From positions 1 through 64,000 of the forward strand of contig JAFIGH010000012.1 in assembly GCA_020831525.1 (NCBI GenBank): a stretch of DNA of 64,000 bases. Direction: 5' to 3'. This stretch comes from Opitutales bacterium (GTDB lineage Bacteria > Verrucomicrobiota > Verrucomicrobiia > Opitutales > Oceanipulchritudinaceae). Shown one piece after another: positions 31,701-41,345 of this stretch. Every line of letters begins with the position of its first letter. Positions within the stretch are counted from its first letter, which is position 1. The notes under the pieces were generated by a model. That model saw only the letters and a program-made list of their open reading frames with translations. It ran no database searches and was not told where the DNA came from. Made by a program: the position numbers and the translations under genes.

Positions 31701-34377
31701 AGACGAATTCGACGGGGTTCTCGGCGTCTTTCCGCACGGCAACCTGATCCCGAAGAACGGCGGACCCGCCGACCTCGACTCGCGGCTCATCGCGCCTTCG
31801 CAGGTGCGCATCCGCGGCCCCCGCCGCGCCGCGCCCGGTGCCACCGGGTTCGAGACCTACACCGTCACGCCCACCAGCGGTGCCTTCCTCAACGTCCTCG
31901 GCACCCAGGCCGGCGGCTACGTCTTCCCGCATCCCCCGCCGCCCGCTTCCCCGCCGGGCTCACTCGCGCAGGGCTTCATGAACGTGCCGGGACTTGTCCG
32001 CGTGTCCTTCTTCGAAGCCCTCGAAGGGCACCTGCAAATGCCGTCCATTCCGCCCCCGGAGGATCCCGCCGAAGATCCCGCCGGGTGGGGTTCGGCCATG
32101 CTGCACATCTCGAACGGCACATGGGGTTCGACCGGTTTCTTCATGCCCGGCTACCACGATCCCGACAACCGTGGATTCCCTGGAAACACCCACACACAAC
32201 TCGACAACTACCGCACGGGCGACGCCCACCGCACACGCGCCAAACAGAAGTGGCTCAACGGCGCGATCTCCTTCGATTTCCCGCTTCTCTGGGATTTCGC
32301 CACGCGTTCGTTCCGCTCCCACCAGCCCGTGAAAGACGACTTCGTCGTCCTGACACTGGAGCAGCGCGTCGCCTACCTCAGCGCGGAGCGCGCTGAGGTG
32401 CGCTTCGGGGCACAGGCGGGGCTTCCGCAGATCAATCTCGCCAACTTTGTCATCAACACACTCGACGACCTCACCGGCGTCTCCGCCACCCTCGCAGGCG
32501 CCCTCGAAGCATTGATCGTCGGTCAGCTCGACACCGGCCTCGGCCGCCTCGACGACATCCTCGCCGACCACAAGACGGGCCACTACGAGAATCTTCTCGG
32601 CACCCAACTCGACGCCATCACCAACCACGTCTACAACTTCCTGCACAACCAGTGGAACAACGGCACACAATGGCCGGTGAGTTTCCTCGCTGACTTTGAG
32701 AACCAATACAGCGACGGATTCCTCAACACCATGATCTGGGGCGGCCTCAGCGGCGCGAACCAAGCAGCCGAACTCCAGAATGCCCTCAACGCCGCCATCG
32801 CCGCCGTCGACGAAGTCATCGGCACGGGGATCGGCGGCGGCCTGCTACCCGCCGCGGGCAGCACCGACGCGGTGCGTTCACTCGCCGCCGCGCTCGTGCG
32901 CGAACTCGCCGGATCGATCAACAGCAACCTCGCTGGAGTCGTCGGCGGGGCCGCCGAGAGCGTTCTTAACGAAATGCTCGCGCCCCACCTCAACACCGCC
33001 GCGCCCACGTTCGCCGACCTTCGTGTCGGTCTCGAGGAAATCCGAGCCGCCCTCGTGACGACGCGCAACCGCCTCAACGCCGGAGGCGACTTCCGCGCGC
33101 AGTTGCAACAGCAATACCTCTCCGCCCTCAGCGCCGAGTTTCCCGGCGTCAGCCAGACCGTACGCAACGACCTCGCCACCTACGTCGGCACCTTCAATGC
33201 CACCAACCGTTTTCATTGGGCGGGCGAGGCGGTCGTCAAACAGAAGATCCGCCGCGCTTTCACCGACCGGCTCTACGGCACCGAATACGTCGCCGCCACA
33301 CAGACCACCGTCAAACACCGCGTCTTCGATATCAACACCAGCCTGCGCAGCGCTCTCGGCTCGGCTTTCGGACAGGTCAATGAGGTCGTGCGCGCCACCC
33401 TCACCGCCGCCCTCACCGACCTCGACACCGGCTTCGCCCCCGTTCTCGGCCTCTTCAGCGACTTCATGGGCAGCGCCGGGATCGACGGCTACGCCATCTT
33501 CAACGGCAACGCTCTCCGCCAGGTCCGCATCGACGGCAAGTTCCAGTGGTCCGTGCCGGAGAAGACGACGTTCTCCGCCTTCCTCGAAATCAACCAATAC
33601 GAATCCGGATCGGACAAGCCGCCCTGCGGCGACATGGGCAAGGACGCCGCAGAGGTCATCCTCGGCGCGCACAACGTCCCGTGCGACTTCCTCAGTCCGG
33701 ACATGCGCGTCAACATTGAGACGAAGTTCTCCTTCGAGATCGAGAACGGCATGCTCGTCCCCATCGGATTCGCCGGTTCGTTCGTCATGACGGAGGGCGA
33801 GGTCTCTTTCCAGGCTTTTACCATCACCGACCTCGCCGTCGCGGTAGCTTTCGGCAAATACGAGAACTACCTCAGCGCGGCGCTCGGACTGCGCTTCAAC
33901 GGCTACAAAGCAAAGGGCGGCATCTTCTTCGGTCGCACCTGCACACTTATGCCCATCATGGCATGGGACATGTTTGTCGCCGCTGCCCTCGGTATGCCCG
34001 ACGATACTTTCACCGGCGCCTACGTCTACGGCGAGTGCCACATCCCCGTCTCCCAGGTCCTTCTCGGCATCCCCGCAAGCTGCGTGTTCCAAGTCTCCGC
34101 CGGCATGGGCATGGGCATGTTTTACTTCATCGAAGGGCCGACCTACGGCGCGCGCGGTATGCTCTCCGTCTCCGGCGACGCACTCTGCCTCTTCAGTATC
34201 GGCGGGAGTATGGACCTCGTCGGACTCAAGCAAGGGAACAAGTTCAAGGTCAAAGGAAAGGGCACGTTCTACGTCGAGTTCGGGGTCTGCCCCTTCTGCT
34301 TCAAGGGGAACAAAACCGTCCACATTTCCGCCGAGGCCGGAGGCGGCAGCATGTCCGGCGGCAAGGTAAGGGATTGA
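28723..34377 (+). CDS. Large exported protein of unknown family (1,884 residues)
   Basis: I do not recognise this protein. The likely export signal AHLFTVLFLFFLAPRVEAAQ ends about 65 residues after the first ATG, so it has either a long N-region or a later non-ATG start; no Shine-Dalgarno settles this. Residues about 65-1200 are beta-rich with repeated 'GFIHFTGP'- and 'GFIHMEGP'-like strands. Residues about 1235-1580 are predicted helical (ALEALIVGQLDTGLGRLDDI, then LRVGLEEIRAALVTTRNRL). The last 300 residues are Gly- and aromatic-rich beta strands with about ten cysteines, including GVCPFCF. No catalytic motif is visible. It opens a three-gene operon diverging from the giant Hint protein; the next gene starts 3 bp after its stop. 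Confidence 0.8.
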   Translation: MEPVLHRRVNCPDRSPWAGLNSQNKFAINPILRTKTPLRPAATRSAAHLFTVLFLFFLAPRVEAAQNVVGANALVFNYTAPAYIIDSDAEVSHSAYTRNLIPLRCTAVFIGTTSGFETQTYRAGFRMLDMDTGQAVPVAGGGTNQRIFSSAQTVTTFSNIPISATFNVQANPSVRLDPYKRYQVEVIIQRRESSGGINFWVTAHSTVSAEDYGFIHFTGPRAIDSALNIVSSLNSVVISRRHLIETDPTAVTFAANVNFTLHRYDNPTQPQPLGQTEVVVRLDLELLARSPDFQVTVIPLQSDVVTLSPGPLIAPHAKVGSLPAEVPVSLTSTRTIQFRAPPGVEIDPVTHDYALRVRITHLEDFDGFTPVFAVGNTERSVFGPLLHFNGSLRFGDIMTTMQSVSNVNIGGTTIHPPTHARVPLTFAPNGGYINDAPGYTYGPGSLAVHLLPNGDAEVAPGGSVNLVPPASPDHSFVAGVRYTRALTTLSGSGASTARIDVRLPAGFGWMHDKSDRTLNGFIHMEGPLPLKPDLTPVEEVYGFVPDDGGPMWVSEETTPVIVNVSKIEWYVAEGRFALPPAQSNEVLHVRTAHYNALAGYGFLPANMRIKRSNDQYWHLVTSVDSDLSVRAGHEGGAELSGTFHLAAPGNGWRIDTHFPHGAYFVMADGMIRIEDDRVVPAESILTTAATFPNVFVPVSSDCVHPSCGTVSSPAIHIAPVDRALRFTEDGGLVGAGPVGGSGGYPLEWGRIPGLNRFAHKTDPFTEGNLHIPGHFLPGGISPVPLARRPAVILFSGATTAGMVTERPPGFQFTLSSYHFGNADYAGINFRAGAPRDAADSGMLGESTLGGGAYGPYSLKRRSKYYVRKSGISGIHDKVQTSPETVFISGYEFTFLNFGLAFLSNVNVDSRTEGSLRLPYPSDYTIDFERLRFLCNGALDKADVAGGIQQHTAAYWNALLNVSAISFQRDPAQLCNPSEGFLALGVTTYAAHVEDEFDGVLGVFPHGNLIPKNGGPADLDSRLIAPSQVRIRGPRRAAPGATGFETYTVTPTSGAFLNVLGTQAGGYVFPHPPPPASPPGSLAQGFMNVPGLVRVSFFEALEGHLQMPSIPPPEDPAEDPAGWGSAMLHISNGTWGSTGFFMPGYHDPDNRGFPGNTHTQLDNYRTGDAHRTRAKQKWLNGAISFDFPLLWDFATRSFRSHQPVKDDFVVLTLEQRVAYLSAERAEVRFGAQAGLPQINLANFVINTLDDLTGVSATLAGALEALIVGQLDTGLGRLDDILADHKTGHYENLLGTQLDAITNHVYNFLHNQWNNGTQWPVSFLADFENQYSDGFLNTMIWGGLSGANQAAELQNALNAAIAAVDEVIGTGIGGGLLPAAGSTDAVRSLAAALVRELAGSINSNLAGVVGGAAESVLNEMLAPHLNTAAPTFADLRVGLEEIRAALVTTRNRLNAGGDFRAQLQQQYLSALSAEFPGVSQTVRNDLATYVGTFNATNRFHWAGEAVVKQKIRRAFTDRLYGTEYVAATQTTVKHRVFDINTSLRSALGSAFGQVNEVVRATLTAALTDLDTGFAPVLGLFSDFMGSAGIDGYAIFNGNALRQVRIDGKFQWSVPEKTTFSAFLEINQYESGSDKPPCGDMGKDAAEVILGAHNVPCDFLSPDMRVNIETKFSFEIENGMLVPIGFAGSFVMTEGEVSFQAFTITDLAVAVAFGKYENYLSAALGLRFNGYKAKGGIFFGRTCTLMPIMAWDMFVAAALGMPDDTFTGAYVYGECHIPVSQVLLGIPASCVFQVSAGMGMGMFYFIEGPTYGARGMLSVSGDALCLFSIGGSMDLVGLKQGNKFKVKGKGTFYVEFGVCPFCFKGNKTVHISAEAGGGSMSGGKVRD

Positions 34378-34380
34378 TCC

Positions 34381-37300
34381 ATGCGCAACCGTCTTCCGCA
34401 TCCGCTCAGTCACCTGCGCGCCGCCGCATGGCTCGTCCTTGCCGGCCTCGCCGATCCGCTCGCCGCGCAGGAGGCCGAGCCCATGATCTACACGGTGGGC
34501 CTCGTCACCGAAGCGGACGACGGCGGACACTGGGCATACCTCCACTGGCGCTCGACGTCGTTCGACATCTTCTCCCCGCAGGCATGGTCCGTCTGGCGGA
34601 AGGACGGTCTCCCCGGCGACCCCGGCAACTACACTCTCGATTCCGTCGTGCGCGTGCAAACAGGCACCGGTGTCATCGCAAGCCTCTTCGAGCGCGCGCG
34701 CCTCGCCCTCGGCGAAGACACCGACACCACGCGCGAGACCCTCCGGCGCGTCTTTGTCGACCTCGTGCCCTCAGACGAACTCACAAACGCTGAACTGGCC
34801 TCCGCCGTCATCCAAGGCGCGGCGGACCACCCCGAATACCTCAACACCCTTCAGGCGGTCATGCGCACCTACCCGTCCATGGCCATGGCCCTCGGCACCG
34901 CCCACGCCACACCCGTTCCCGCTTCCGGACCGGTCACTTTCGAAATCCGGCACCGCGCCACACTCACCGGCCCCGATGAGGGCGTCGTCGGGCGCGTCAC
35001 CGTCAATGCCGCCAATCCGCTCGTCCTTCCCGCGCCGGGAGCACCCGTCGTTGCACCCTTCGATCCGCAGCGCCCCGCCACCGCCGACCTCGCCATCCCG
35101 CTGCGCTGGTCCACCCCGGCAGCCCTCCGGCGTCTCGGCCTCGCCATGCACGGATTCAACATCTACCGCGTCGAACGGTCCGTCGCGGAGGACCTCGAGT
35201 GGCACACAGCCCCTCCCCCGCCCGACACGCTCGCGGCACTCGCCGACCAAACCGGCACGGGTATCGGGCGCCTCAATACCGCGCCCTACATCCCGCAGCG
35301 CACCCTCGACGCCACCGAAGCGGCGACCGCCGACCACACCCTCGTCTTCATCGCCGATCACGAGAGCCGGTTCCACGGTTTTCCGGACGCCCACACACCG
35401 CCCGTCAACGGCGACCAGTACTTCTACTTCGTCACCGCGCGGGACCTCCTCGGGCGCGACGGCCTCGTCTCCCCCGGAGTCCTCGGAACGTTCTGCAGCC
35501 GACTGCCGCCGCGCGTCCCCGTCATCGTCTCCGTGGAAAACGAATACAGCTACGACGACGAAGCCGACCTTGCTTCCCACCACCTACGCGTCCATTGGCT
35601 GCGGAACCCTCCGGAGGACGACAAGGCCACCACGGCTTACGCGCTCTACCGGTGGGAAAGCACGGAACAACTCGCCGAAACCGCCTACCTCGATCCCTCC
35701 GCGAACCTCATCGCCGTCATCCCGCAACCGCCGTCCGGGAAAACCGTCTCCTACCTCGACAGCGGGCCCGGATCGCCCTCCGCTCCCGCCGATTACGCCG
35801 TGACTTTTTGGTACACCGTGCGCGCCGTCGACAATGTCGACGAAGCCGCCGAATGCGCCGTTGCGCCCTTCGACGGCAACGTCTCCGGACACAGTCCGCC
35901 GCACGCCGGGGTGCTCCGCGACCGCACCGGGCCGGGAGTCGTCGGAGGCGGACTCCGCATGCGCTGTGTCCAACCCTTCGCCGTCATCGACCGCCTCCCC
36001 GACCCGCCCCCCGATGGCGACCTTCATCCCGCACAGGTATATGTCGACTACTACGTGGTACGTGAAAAGATCGACCCCAACCTCGCATGGGTGGAACTTG
36101 TCTGGGGCTACGAAGGCGGTCCCGAGGAATCCGTCCGCTTCGAGTTTCCCGCGGGCGAAATGGAATTCCACCACCGGATCCCCTTCGCTGCCTCCCAATC
36201 CGGTGCCAAGCTCTGGGTACAGGCGCGGTCGGCCACCTACGACGAATCCGTCGCCGCCTCCGGGCAGATCTTCTTCTCCCTTCCGCCTCCCGAACCCAAC
36301 CCGGTCATCGCCTTCCACGTGGTCGTCGGTGTGGACTACTTCACCGCCATGTCCGACCCGCGTGCCGGGCGCTACCCCTGCCGGGCCCACAATCCCGTCC
36401 CCCCCGATATCGACGAAGAAGACGACGGCCTCGGCATCATCACCTTCCTCCCGCCCGGCACCCGCCAATACAAAATCTTCTTCCGCATCGAAGACAGCCC
36501 GCTCACGCTGCTGCATGAAGATTCGGGCGAATTCGATCCCTCCACACCGATCACCTTCCTCTGGCTCTCGCTCCCCGTCTATGCCAACGAGGTCTGTTTC
36601 TTCGTCCAAGCCTTTGACCGACACGGCAACCCCGGTCCCCTCACGCCCTTCGGCTGCATCGCGCTGAACTTCAAATTCGGTCCGCCCAAGCCGCTCCTTG
36701 CCCCCGTCCTGCCCGCGGGCACGCCGGAGGCACCGGCGGCACGCATCCAATGGTTTTCCCCCCGCTGGGGCATCTCCCGTTTTGAAATACTCCTCCGCAG
36801 TGTTCCGCCGACCCCCGCCGACCTTTCCGACGAGTTGATCTTTGTCGGCACGCAATCCGTCTTCCACGAAGGTGGGTTCAAAATTTTCCGCCGCTACCTT
36901 ACCCGCGATCTCTCCGCCGGCTTTGGCAACGGCGCCTCCTTCACTGTCGACGTGCCCATCGACGAAGACCTCGTATGGCTGGTCCTCGTGCGCGGTATCA
37001 CGGGCAGCGGCAGCTACACCGGCATGAGCAATCTTGAGGAATTCGCATGGTCGCCGCCCGACGTCTACGTCGGTCCCGACGTCCCGTGGCCCGCGCGCCC
37101 CCTGCCCAAGTCCGTCGCCGCCGCACAGTTCAACAACCGCATCCATGCCGTGTCGGCCCCCGGCGGCGGCGGCATGGTCCGCATCGGCGATGTCATCGGC
37201 GGCCGCATCGCCTACAATCCACAGACTTTTCAAAGCATCTACCTCGGCGGGAATCCGAATGACTTCGTCCTCACGGCGGCATCCAATTGGCCGGGCGATC

Positions 37301-37632
37301 CCCGCCGCGTGCTGCCCATGGTCCTATACCGCACCCAGTTGCCCAGCATCGAATGGGAGACGGTACCCGGCGATGTGGTGCAGGTTTCCCCGCTCATGGA
37401 AACCATCGCCTTCAGCAGTTCGGGTGGTATGGTGACGATCTACGATCCCTTCATCGTCATTCGGCCCCCGTTTGGCGAAAACGATGGAACCGCAGCCAAT
37501 CCAGGTGGTATGTATCTCCTCGATACGCAGCCCACGGTCTCCCGGACGATGTACCGCTACTTCCTCGTCCTCCTCAATCCGGTCACGGGCGAGATCGACT
37601 CCATCCTCGTCTCCAACGACGTGATGTTATGA
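34381..37632 (+). CDS. Exported FnIII-like multidomain protein (1,083 residues)
   Basis: The start at 34381 is supported by AAGGGA seven bases upstream, overlapping the end of the previous gene. A signal peptide (AAAWLVLAGLADPLAAQ) is followed by a mostly beta protein. It has several FnIII-like units, such as 'RLGLAMHGFNIYRVERS' with 'GDQYFYFVTARDLLGRDGLVSP' and 'TAYALYRWESTEQLAETAYL' with 'TFWYTVRAVDNVDEAAE'. About residues 95-165 are helical and not recognised. There is no enzymatic signature. Its last codons overlap the start of the next gene in ATGA, so the two are translationally coupled. It is probably a partner of the neighbouring large exoproteins. Confidence 0.82.
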   Translation: MRNRLPHPLSHLRAAAWLVLAGLADPLAAQEAEPMIYTVGLVTEADDGGHWAYLHWRSTSFDIFSPQAWSVWRKDGLPGDPGNYTLDSVVRVQTGTGVIASLFERARLALGEDTDTTRETLRRVFVDLVPSDELTNAELASAVIQGAADHPEYLNTLQAVMRTYPSMAMALGTAHATPVPASGPVTFEIRHRATLTGPDEGVVGRVTVNAANPLVLPAPGAPVVAPFDPQRPATADLAIPLRWSTPAALRRLGLAMHGFNIYRVERSVAEDLEWHTAPPPPDTLAALADQTGTGIGRLNTAPYIPQRTLDATEAATADHTLVFIADHESRFHGFPDAHTPPVNGDQYFYFVTARDLLGRDGLVSPGVLGTFCSRLPPRVPVIVSVENEYSYDDEADLASHHLRVHWLRNPPEDDKATTAYALYRWESTEQLAETAYLDPSANLIAVIPQPPSGKTVSYLDSGPGSPSAPADYAVTFWYTVRAVDNVDEAAECAVAPFDGNVSGHSPPHAGVLRDRTGPGVVGGGLRMRCVQPFAVIDRLPDPPPDGDLHPAQVYVDYYVVREKIDPNLAWVELVWGYEGGPEESVRFEFPAGEMEFHHRIPFAASQSGAKLWVQARSATYDESVAASGQIFFSLPPPEPNPVIAFHVVVGVDYFTAMSDPRAGRYPCRAHNPVPPDIDEEDDGLGIITFLPPGTRQYKIFFRIEDSPLTLLHEDSGEFDPSTPITFLWLSLPVYANEVCFFVQAFDRHGNPGPLTPFGCIALNFKFGPPKPLLAPVLPAGTPEAPAARIQWFSPRWGISRFEILLRSVPPTPADLSDELIFVGTQSVFHEGGFKIFRRYLTRDLSAGFGNGASFTVDVPIDEDLVWLVLVRGITGSGSYTGMSNLEEFAWSPPDVYVGPDVPWPARPLPKSVAAAQFNNRIHAVSAPGGGGMVRIGDVIGGRIAYNPQTFQSIYLGGNPNDFVLTAASNWPGDPRRVLPMVLYRTQLPSIEWETVPGDVVQVSPLMETIAFSSSGGMVTIYDPFIVIRPPFGENDGTAANPGGMYLLDTQPTVSRTMYRYFLVLLNPVTGEIDSILVSNDVML

Positions 37633-40600
37633 AAGCGCTGTACCCAATCGTTTTCCGCGCCGCCGCAGGGGCTGCGGCACTCGCGGGGTTTCCGCTGGCC
37701 GCCGCGCCGCTGCCGCCCACGCACTTCCATACCGGCACCGCCGAAATCACGGGCTATGCCGACCTCAATGGCAACGGGCGCGCCGACCCCGTTATCATCG
37801 ACCGCGCCACGGGCACCCTCCGCGCCGGTTTCCAACCGGTCTCCGGTCCGCCCGTATGGACCGAACCGTACGCCGTCGGCCTCTATCACGTTACCGGAGC
37901 AACCGCTGGCCGGTTCATTTCCGCCGACCGCGATACCGTCGCCGTCACCGCCACCGAAGCCAACCGCCTGCGCTTCATCACCTACCTCGGCACACCGCCG
38001 AAGCCCGCCGCTTTTTCCCGCACCCCCGTCATCCTCGGACCCACCACGCTGGCCGCCGGCCAAATCTCCGGCACCGGCGCGGAAGAGGATCTCGTCCTCG
38101 CCTCCTCCCGCAACGCCGGAGTGAACTACCGCGTCGACCTCTTCGCCAATGACGGCGGCGGCGGATTCAACCTTGCCGCCTCCGCGCAGACGTCCAACCG
38201 ACCCCTCGAACAGGCCGCCCGCGTCAAGCTCGCGCAGGCCTCCGCGGACGAAATCGCATACCTCGACTTTCCCTCCGTCAGCGGGACGCTGCGTGTCCTC
38301 CACCTCAATAGTCCCGGTTTCCCCGAACGCCTCACCGTTCCGGATATCCCTCTGGGAAGTCACTACATTCTGCACCCGTTTCTGGGTCCATTGGCGGAAC
38401 TCGTCACGTGGACACGGGAAAGCAGCGAATACACCGTCCGCGCCGTCACATTGAGCGGCGGCGTCTATGCCACAGCCGCTCCCCAGACCCGCGCGGCGCC
38501 GTTTCCGCTTGGCCAACTCGCAGGGATTCCGGCGGGCAACGCCGCCCACCTCCTTCTCATCGCTGCGGACGGGACGCAGGCCCTCATCCGCGCAGGGCCG
38601 GCGGGTGCCGACGTGCAAACGCTCCATCCCCCGCCGGGCACGGTATTCACGGGAGCACTCGCCCAACCCGGCGCGGCGGGCGGCTTCCAGATCCTCCACG
38701 GCCCTTCCGCGTACGGACGCAGCACCGGTGCCACCGCGCATGTCTTCGACAGTCAGTCCGGCACCCACGCGGAAGCAGGAACCTCCGACCTTCCCCCCGT
38801 CACACCCGTCAGCGGCGCGGGGCACATAATGGTCTACGCGGGCGAACCCTTTGTCGCGCCCGACGCCGCCGTCCTCGCCCGTCTGCGGGCGGGCGACTGG
38901 TCCTCTCAGCCGGTACTCGGGGCGCAAATACAAGTGACGGCGGAGACCTTCGGCGGATTCGCCGCAGGCCTCGGCGACCCGTCCCCGGCGGATCTCGGAC
39001 CGGCCCCCGTCGGATCGACCCACCTCCTCGTCAGCCAGTTCGACCCGGCCGTATCCGTTTTTTCGCTCAGTCCGGCGGAAGGCCGTGCCGCGGGCGCGGT
39101 CGTCCCCGTGCCGCCGCCGGGCACCTCTTCCAGCGCGGTCCAAATCGAACTCTCCGGCCCGCCCGGATGGACGATTCTCTACCGCCTGAGCAACAACGAT
39201 CCGTGGACGACCTACACCGCACCCTTCTGGCTCCATAAAACCACTACGGTGCAGGCCTTCGCGCAGAACACCCCCACGCAAAAAACACCCATCCTCCATG
39301 CCGCCTACACCTTCACCGCTCCGCCGGGACAACTCGACTCCCTCGGCGACGGCGTTCCCGATTATGTGCTGATCGGCCTCGGCCACAACCCCACGCAACT
39401 CCCCGACCGCGACTCCGTCAACAACCCGAACGAGACCCTGAACTACCTTCAAATTGTCCTTGAGGGCGAAAATGTTCCGCTCAGCCATACCTCGGGCACC
39501 GCCCTCACCGTGCATGCCCGTCCGCACTCCCACAACGGCGCCGACGCCGCCACGGCACCTGCCCTCGTCGCCGGGCTTCCGCTGTCCGACGGATCGCCGA
39601 ATCCCGGGGCCGTCGTCACCCTGCGCGACGTAAATGGCGAGCCCGTGGACTCCGCCCTTGCGAACAATTGGGGATACTTCGGGGCCGGCCAAACCGCCGC
39701 GCGGCTCACACGTGTCGGCCGGTCCGGACGCGCGAGCCTTCTCGTTGCCGACACCAACCCCCATTTCGCGCTCGACTTCACGCCGCCCTACGACGCCGGC
39801 AGCCCCTTTGTCGGCCGCCAACTCGTCGGCTTGGTGAGCATACCCGCCGCCGCCCTGCCGGTCTACGAACACAGCTATGGCGGCGGTCCGGACGCCGCCG
39901 AGGCCGTCGCATGGATCGCCGGAGCCGCCGCCTTCTACACCAACCTACCGCCCCCGCAGACGGGAGCCACGCTCGACCCGCTCGAAACCGCTCTCCTCCT
40001 CGTCTTCGAGCATTGGACCGCCCGCCGCTTCGTCGAGCGCGGCATCCTTCCGCCCGCTTATCTCCCCGCCCCCGGCGGAACGGAGCCACCCACCGACTTC
40101 CTCACCCTCACTCCGGCCCGCACGGGCGAGAACGCCGCCCCGGTCCCGCCCGGCGGAACCGCCTCCGGACGCGTCTTCGCCAGCCCCGAGCAACTCGCCT
40201 CCCTCGAAAACTACCGCGACTCCGCCGACACCGGACACAGCCTCGTGGACGTCGCCGAGGGCCTCCGCTCGCTCCTCCGCGACTCGCCCGCCCCCTCCAT
40301 AGCCGCCCTGCGCGACGTCACGCTCGACGTCTACCGTATCGCCGCACGCTGGGGCGGCGTCTTCCCGGGGTCCTTCCCGAGCCCCGTCGACGCCTTGCGT
40401 GAGTTCTTCGCCACCGGAGCCATGCCGCGCGCCTACACCAACGACTGGGCCGACGGGCTTCCCCCCGCCGTCGGAACCGCCCTCACCGCCCTCGGCCCGG
40501 CCCATTACGCCGCCGCCATGGACGGGCTCGCCCTCCTCCTTGGCACCCCCTCCGTGCGGCCGCTCGAAACCCTGCACCTGCGTGTCACCGCGGGCGGCGT

Positions 40601-41252
40601 GACCTACGCCTGCACCGTCCTCGAACGCCTCGACAACGGCGCCGCCGTCGCCCTTGTCGACCGCGCGGGCGATCCCCTGCGCTTCCCCGGTTCATTCATC
40701 GTTGTCCCCGGAACCACCCTCCTCGTCACCGGATACACCGACCTGCCCGCCGGGTCCTGCGCCCCCGGGACCCTCGAAGTCATCTCCGTCGACCACGCCC
40801 TCCGCGCCATCGTCGAGGGGATTCCCCCACCCGGAGACGACGACCTCCTCCCGGCCGACTGGTCCCTCCACCACTTCGGCACCACCGGTCTCGATCCCTT
40901 CGGCGAACCCTTCGGTGACGGCTACACCTACCTCCAACTCCTTCTCGACGGCTCCGACCCGTGGCTGCCGCTCAGCTACACCGCCGTCGAACCCGCCCAC
41001 CTCAAACTGCCGGTCATCCACATCCAACCCGCCAATCCCGGCGGCAACGATGTCCTCATGCACTGGAGCTTCCCCGTGCCCTACGCCGGACAAATCCAGT
41101 TCAAGCTCCACCAAAATACCGGCCTCGCCGGTGCATGGACGGAAATCCCCCTCTCCGTTCTCAGCGACGGCATGGGCAACTTTGAAGCCTCCGCCTCCCT
41201 CACAACGGAGGAGCCCGGCACCTTCTGGCGCGTCTCCCTCCAGCCGAAGTGA
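37629..41252 (+). CDS. Exported protein with VCBS-like N-terminus and chitobiase-C-like domain (1,207 residues)
   Basis: The ATG at 37629 overlaps the stop of the preceding gene by 4 bp and begins a signal peptide (FRAAAGAAALAGFPLAAAP). Residues about 40-60 contain GYADLNGNGRADPVIIDR, a calcium-loop motif of VCBS/FG-GAP propellers. The following 350 residues look like a degenerate propeller. About residues 480-560 match the chitobiase/beta-hexosaminidase C-terminal Ig-like domain (IELSGPPGWTILYRL, then AFAQN). Near the end, WSLHHFGTTGLDPFGEPF followed by GYTYLQLLL is the calcium-loop motif typical of verrucomicrobial secreted proteins. A final 70-residue beta domain follows. The frame is open 114 codons further upstream, but that part lies within the previous gene. 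Confidence 0.85.
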   Translation: MKALYPIVFRAAAGAAALAGFPLAAAPLPPTHFHTGTAEITGYADLNGNGRADPVIIDRATGTLRAGFQPVSGPPVWTEPYAVGLYHVTGATAGRFISADRDTVAVTATEANRLRFITYLGTPPKPAAFSRTPVILGPTTLAAGQISGTGAEEDLVLASSRNAGVNYRVDLFANDGGGGFNLAASAQTSNRPLEQAARVKLAQASADEIAYLDFPSVSGTLRVLHLNSPGFPERLTVPDIPLGSHYILHPFLGPLAELVTWTRESSEYTVRAVTLSGGVYATAAPQTRAAPFPLGQLAGIPAGNAAHLLLIAADGTQALIRAGPAGADVQTLHPPPGTVFTGALAQPGAAGGFQILHGPSAYGRSTGATAHVFDSQSGTHAEAGTSDLPPVTPVSGAGHIMVYAGEPFVAPDAAVLARLRAGDWSSQPVLGAQIQVTAETFGGFAAGLGDPSPADLGPAPVGSTHLLVSQFDPAVSVFSLSPAEGRAAGAVVPVPPPGTSSSAVQIELSGPPGWTILYRLSNNDPWTTYTAPFWLHKTTTVQAFAQNTPTQKTPILHAAYTFTAPPGQLDSLGDGVPDYVLIGLGHNPTQLPDRDSVNNPNETLNYLQIVLEGENVPLSHTSGTALTVHARPHSHNGADAATAPALVAGLPLSDGSPNPGAVVTLRDVNGEPVDSALANNWGYFGAGQTAARLTRVGRSGRASLLVADTNPHFALDFTPPYDAGSPFVGRQLVGLVSIPAAALPVYEHSYGGGPDAAEAVAWIAGAAAFYTNLPPPQTGATLDPLETALLLVFEHWTARRFVERGILPPAYLPAPGGTEPPTDFLTLTPARTGENAAPVPPGGTASGRVFASPEQLASLENYRDSADTGHSLVDVAEGLRSLLRDSPAPSIAALRDVTLDVYRIAARWGGVFPGSFPSPVDALREFFATGAMPRAYTNDWADGLPPAVGTALTALGPAHYAAAMDGLALLLGTPSVRPLETLHLRVTAGGVTYACTVLERLDNGAAVALVDRAGDPLRFPGSFIVVPGTTLLVTGYTDLPAGSCAPGTLEVISVDHALRAIVEGIPPPGDDDLLPADWSLHHFGTTGLDPFGEPFGDGYTYLQLLLDGSDPWLPLSYTAVEPAHLKLPVIHIQPANPGGNDVLMHWSFPVPYAGQIQFKLHQNTGLAGAWTEIPLSVLSDGMGNFEASASLTTEEPGTFWRVSLQPK

Positions 41253-41345
41253 AGTAAACGCCGCCGCCCCATGGCGGGAAACCGCCGAACGGAAACTTTC
41301 TTCACAGCCATGTTCCGAGAGGAAACACTCCGGATCCACGCTACT

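Noticed and set aside
32878-34659. A 593-codon open frame on the minus strand opposite the 1,884- and 1,083-residue genes.
   Set aside because: It is antisense to genes with signal peptides and coherent folds, its product is a low-complexity acidic sequence, and long antisense frames are expected in GC-rich DNA.
37557-39872. A 771-codon minus-strand open frame opposite the 1,207-residue gene.
   Set aside because: The product is Gly/Arg/Val-rich without motif or signal, and it lies wholly opposite a well-supported gene. The 549-codon frame at 35584-37233 is rejected for the same reason.
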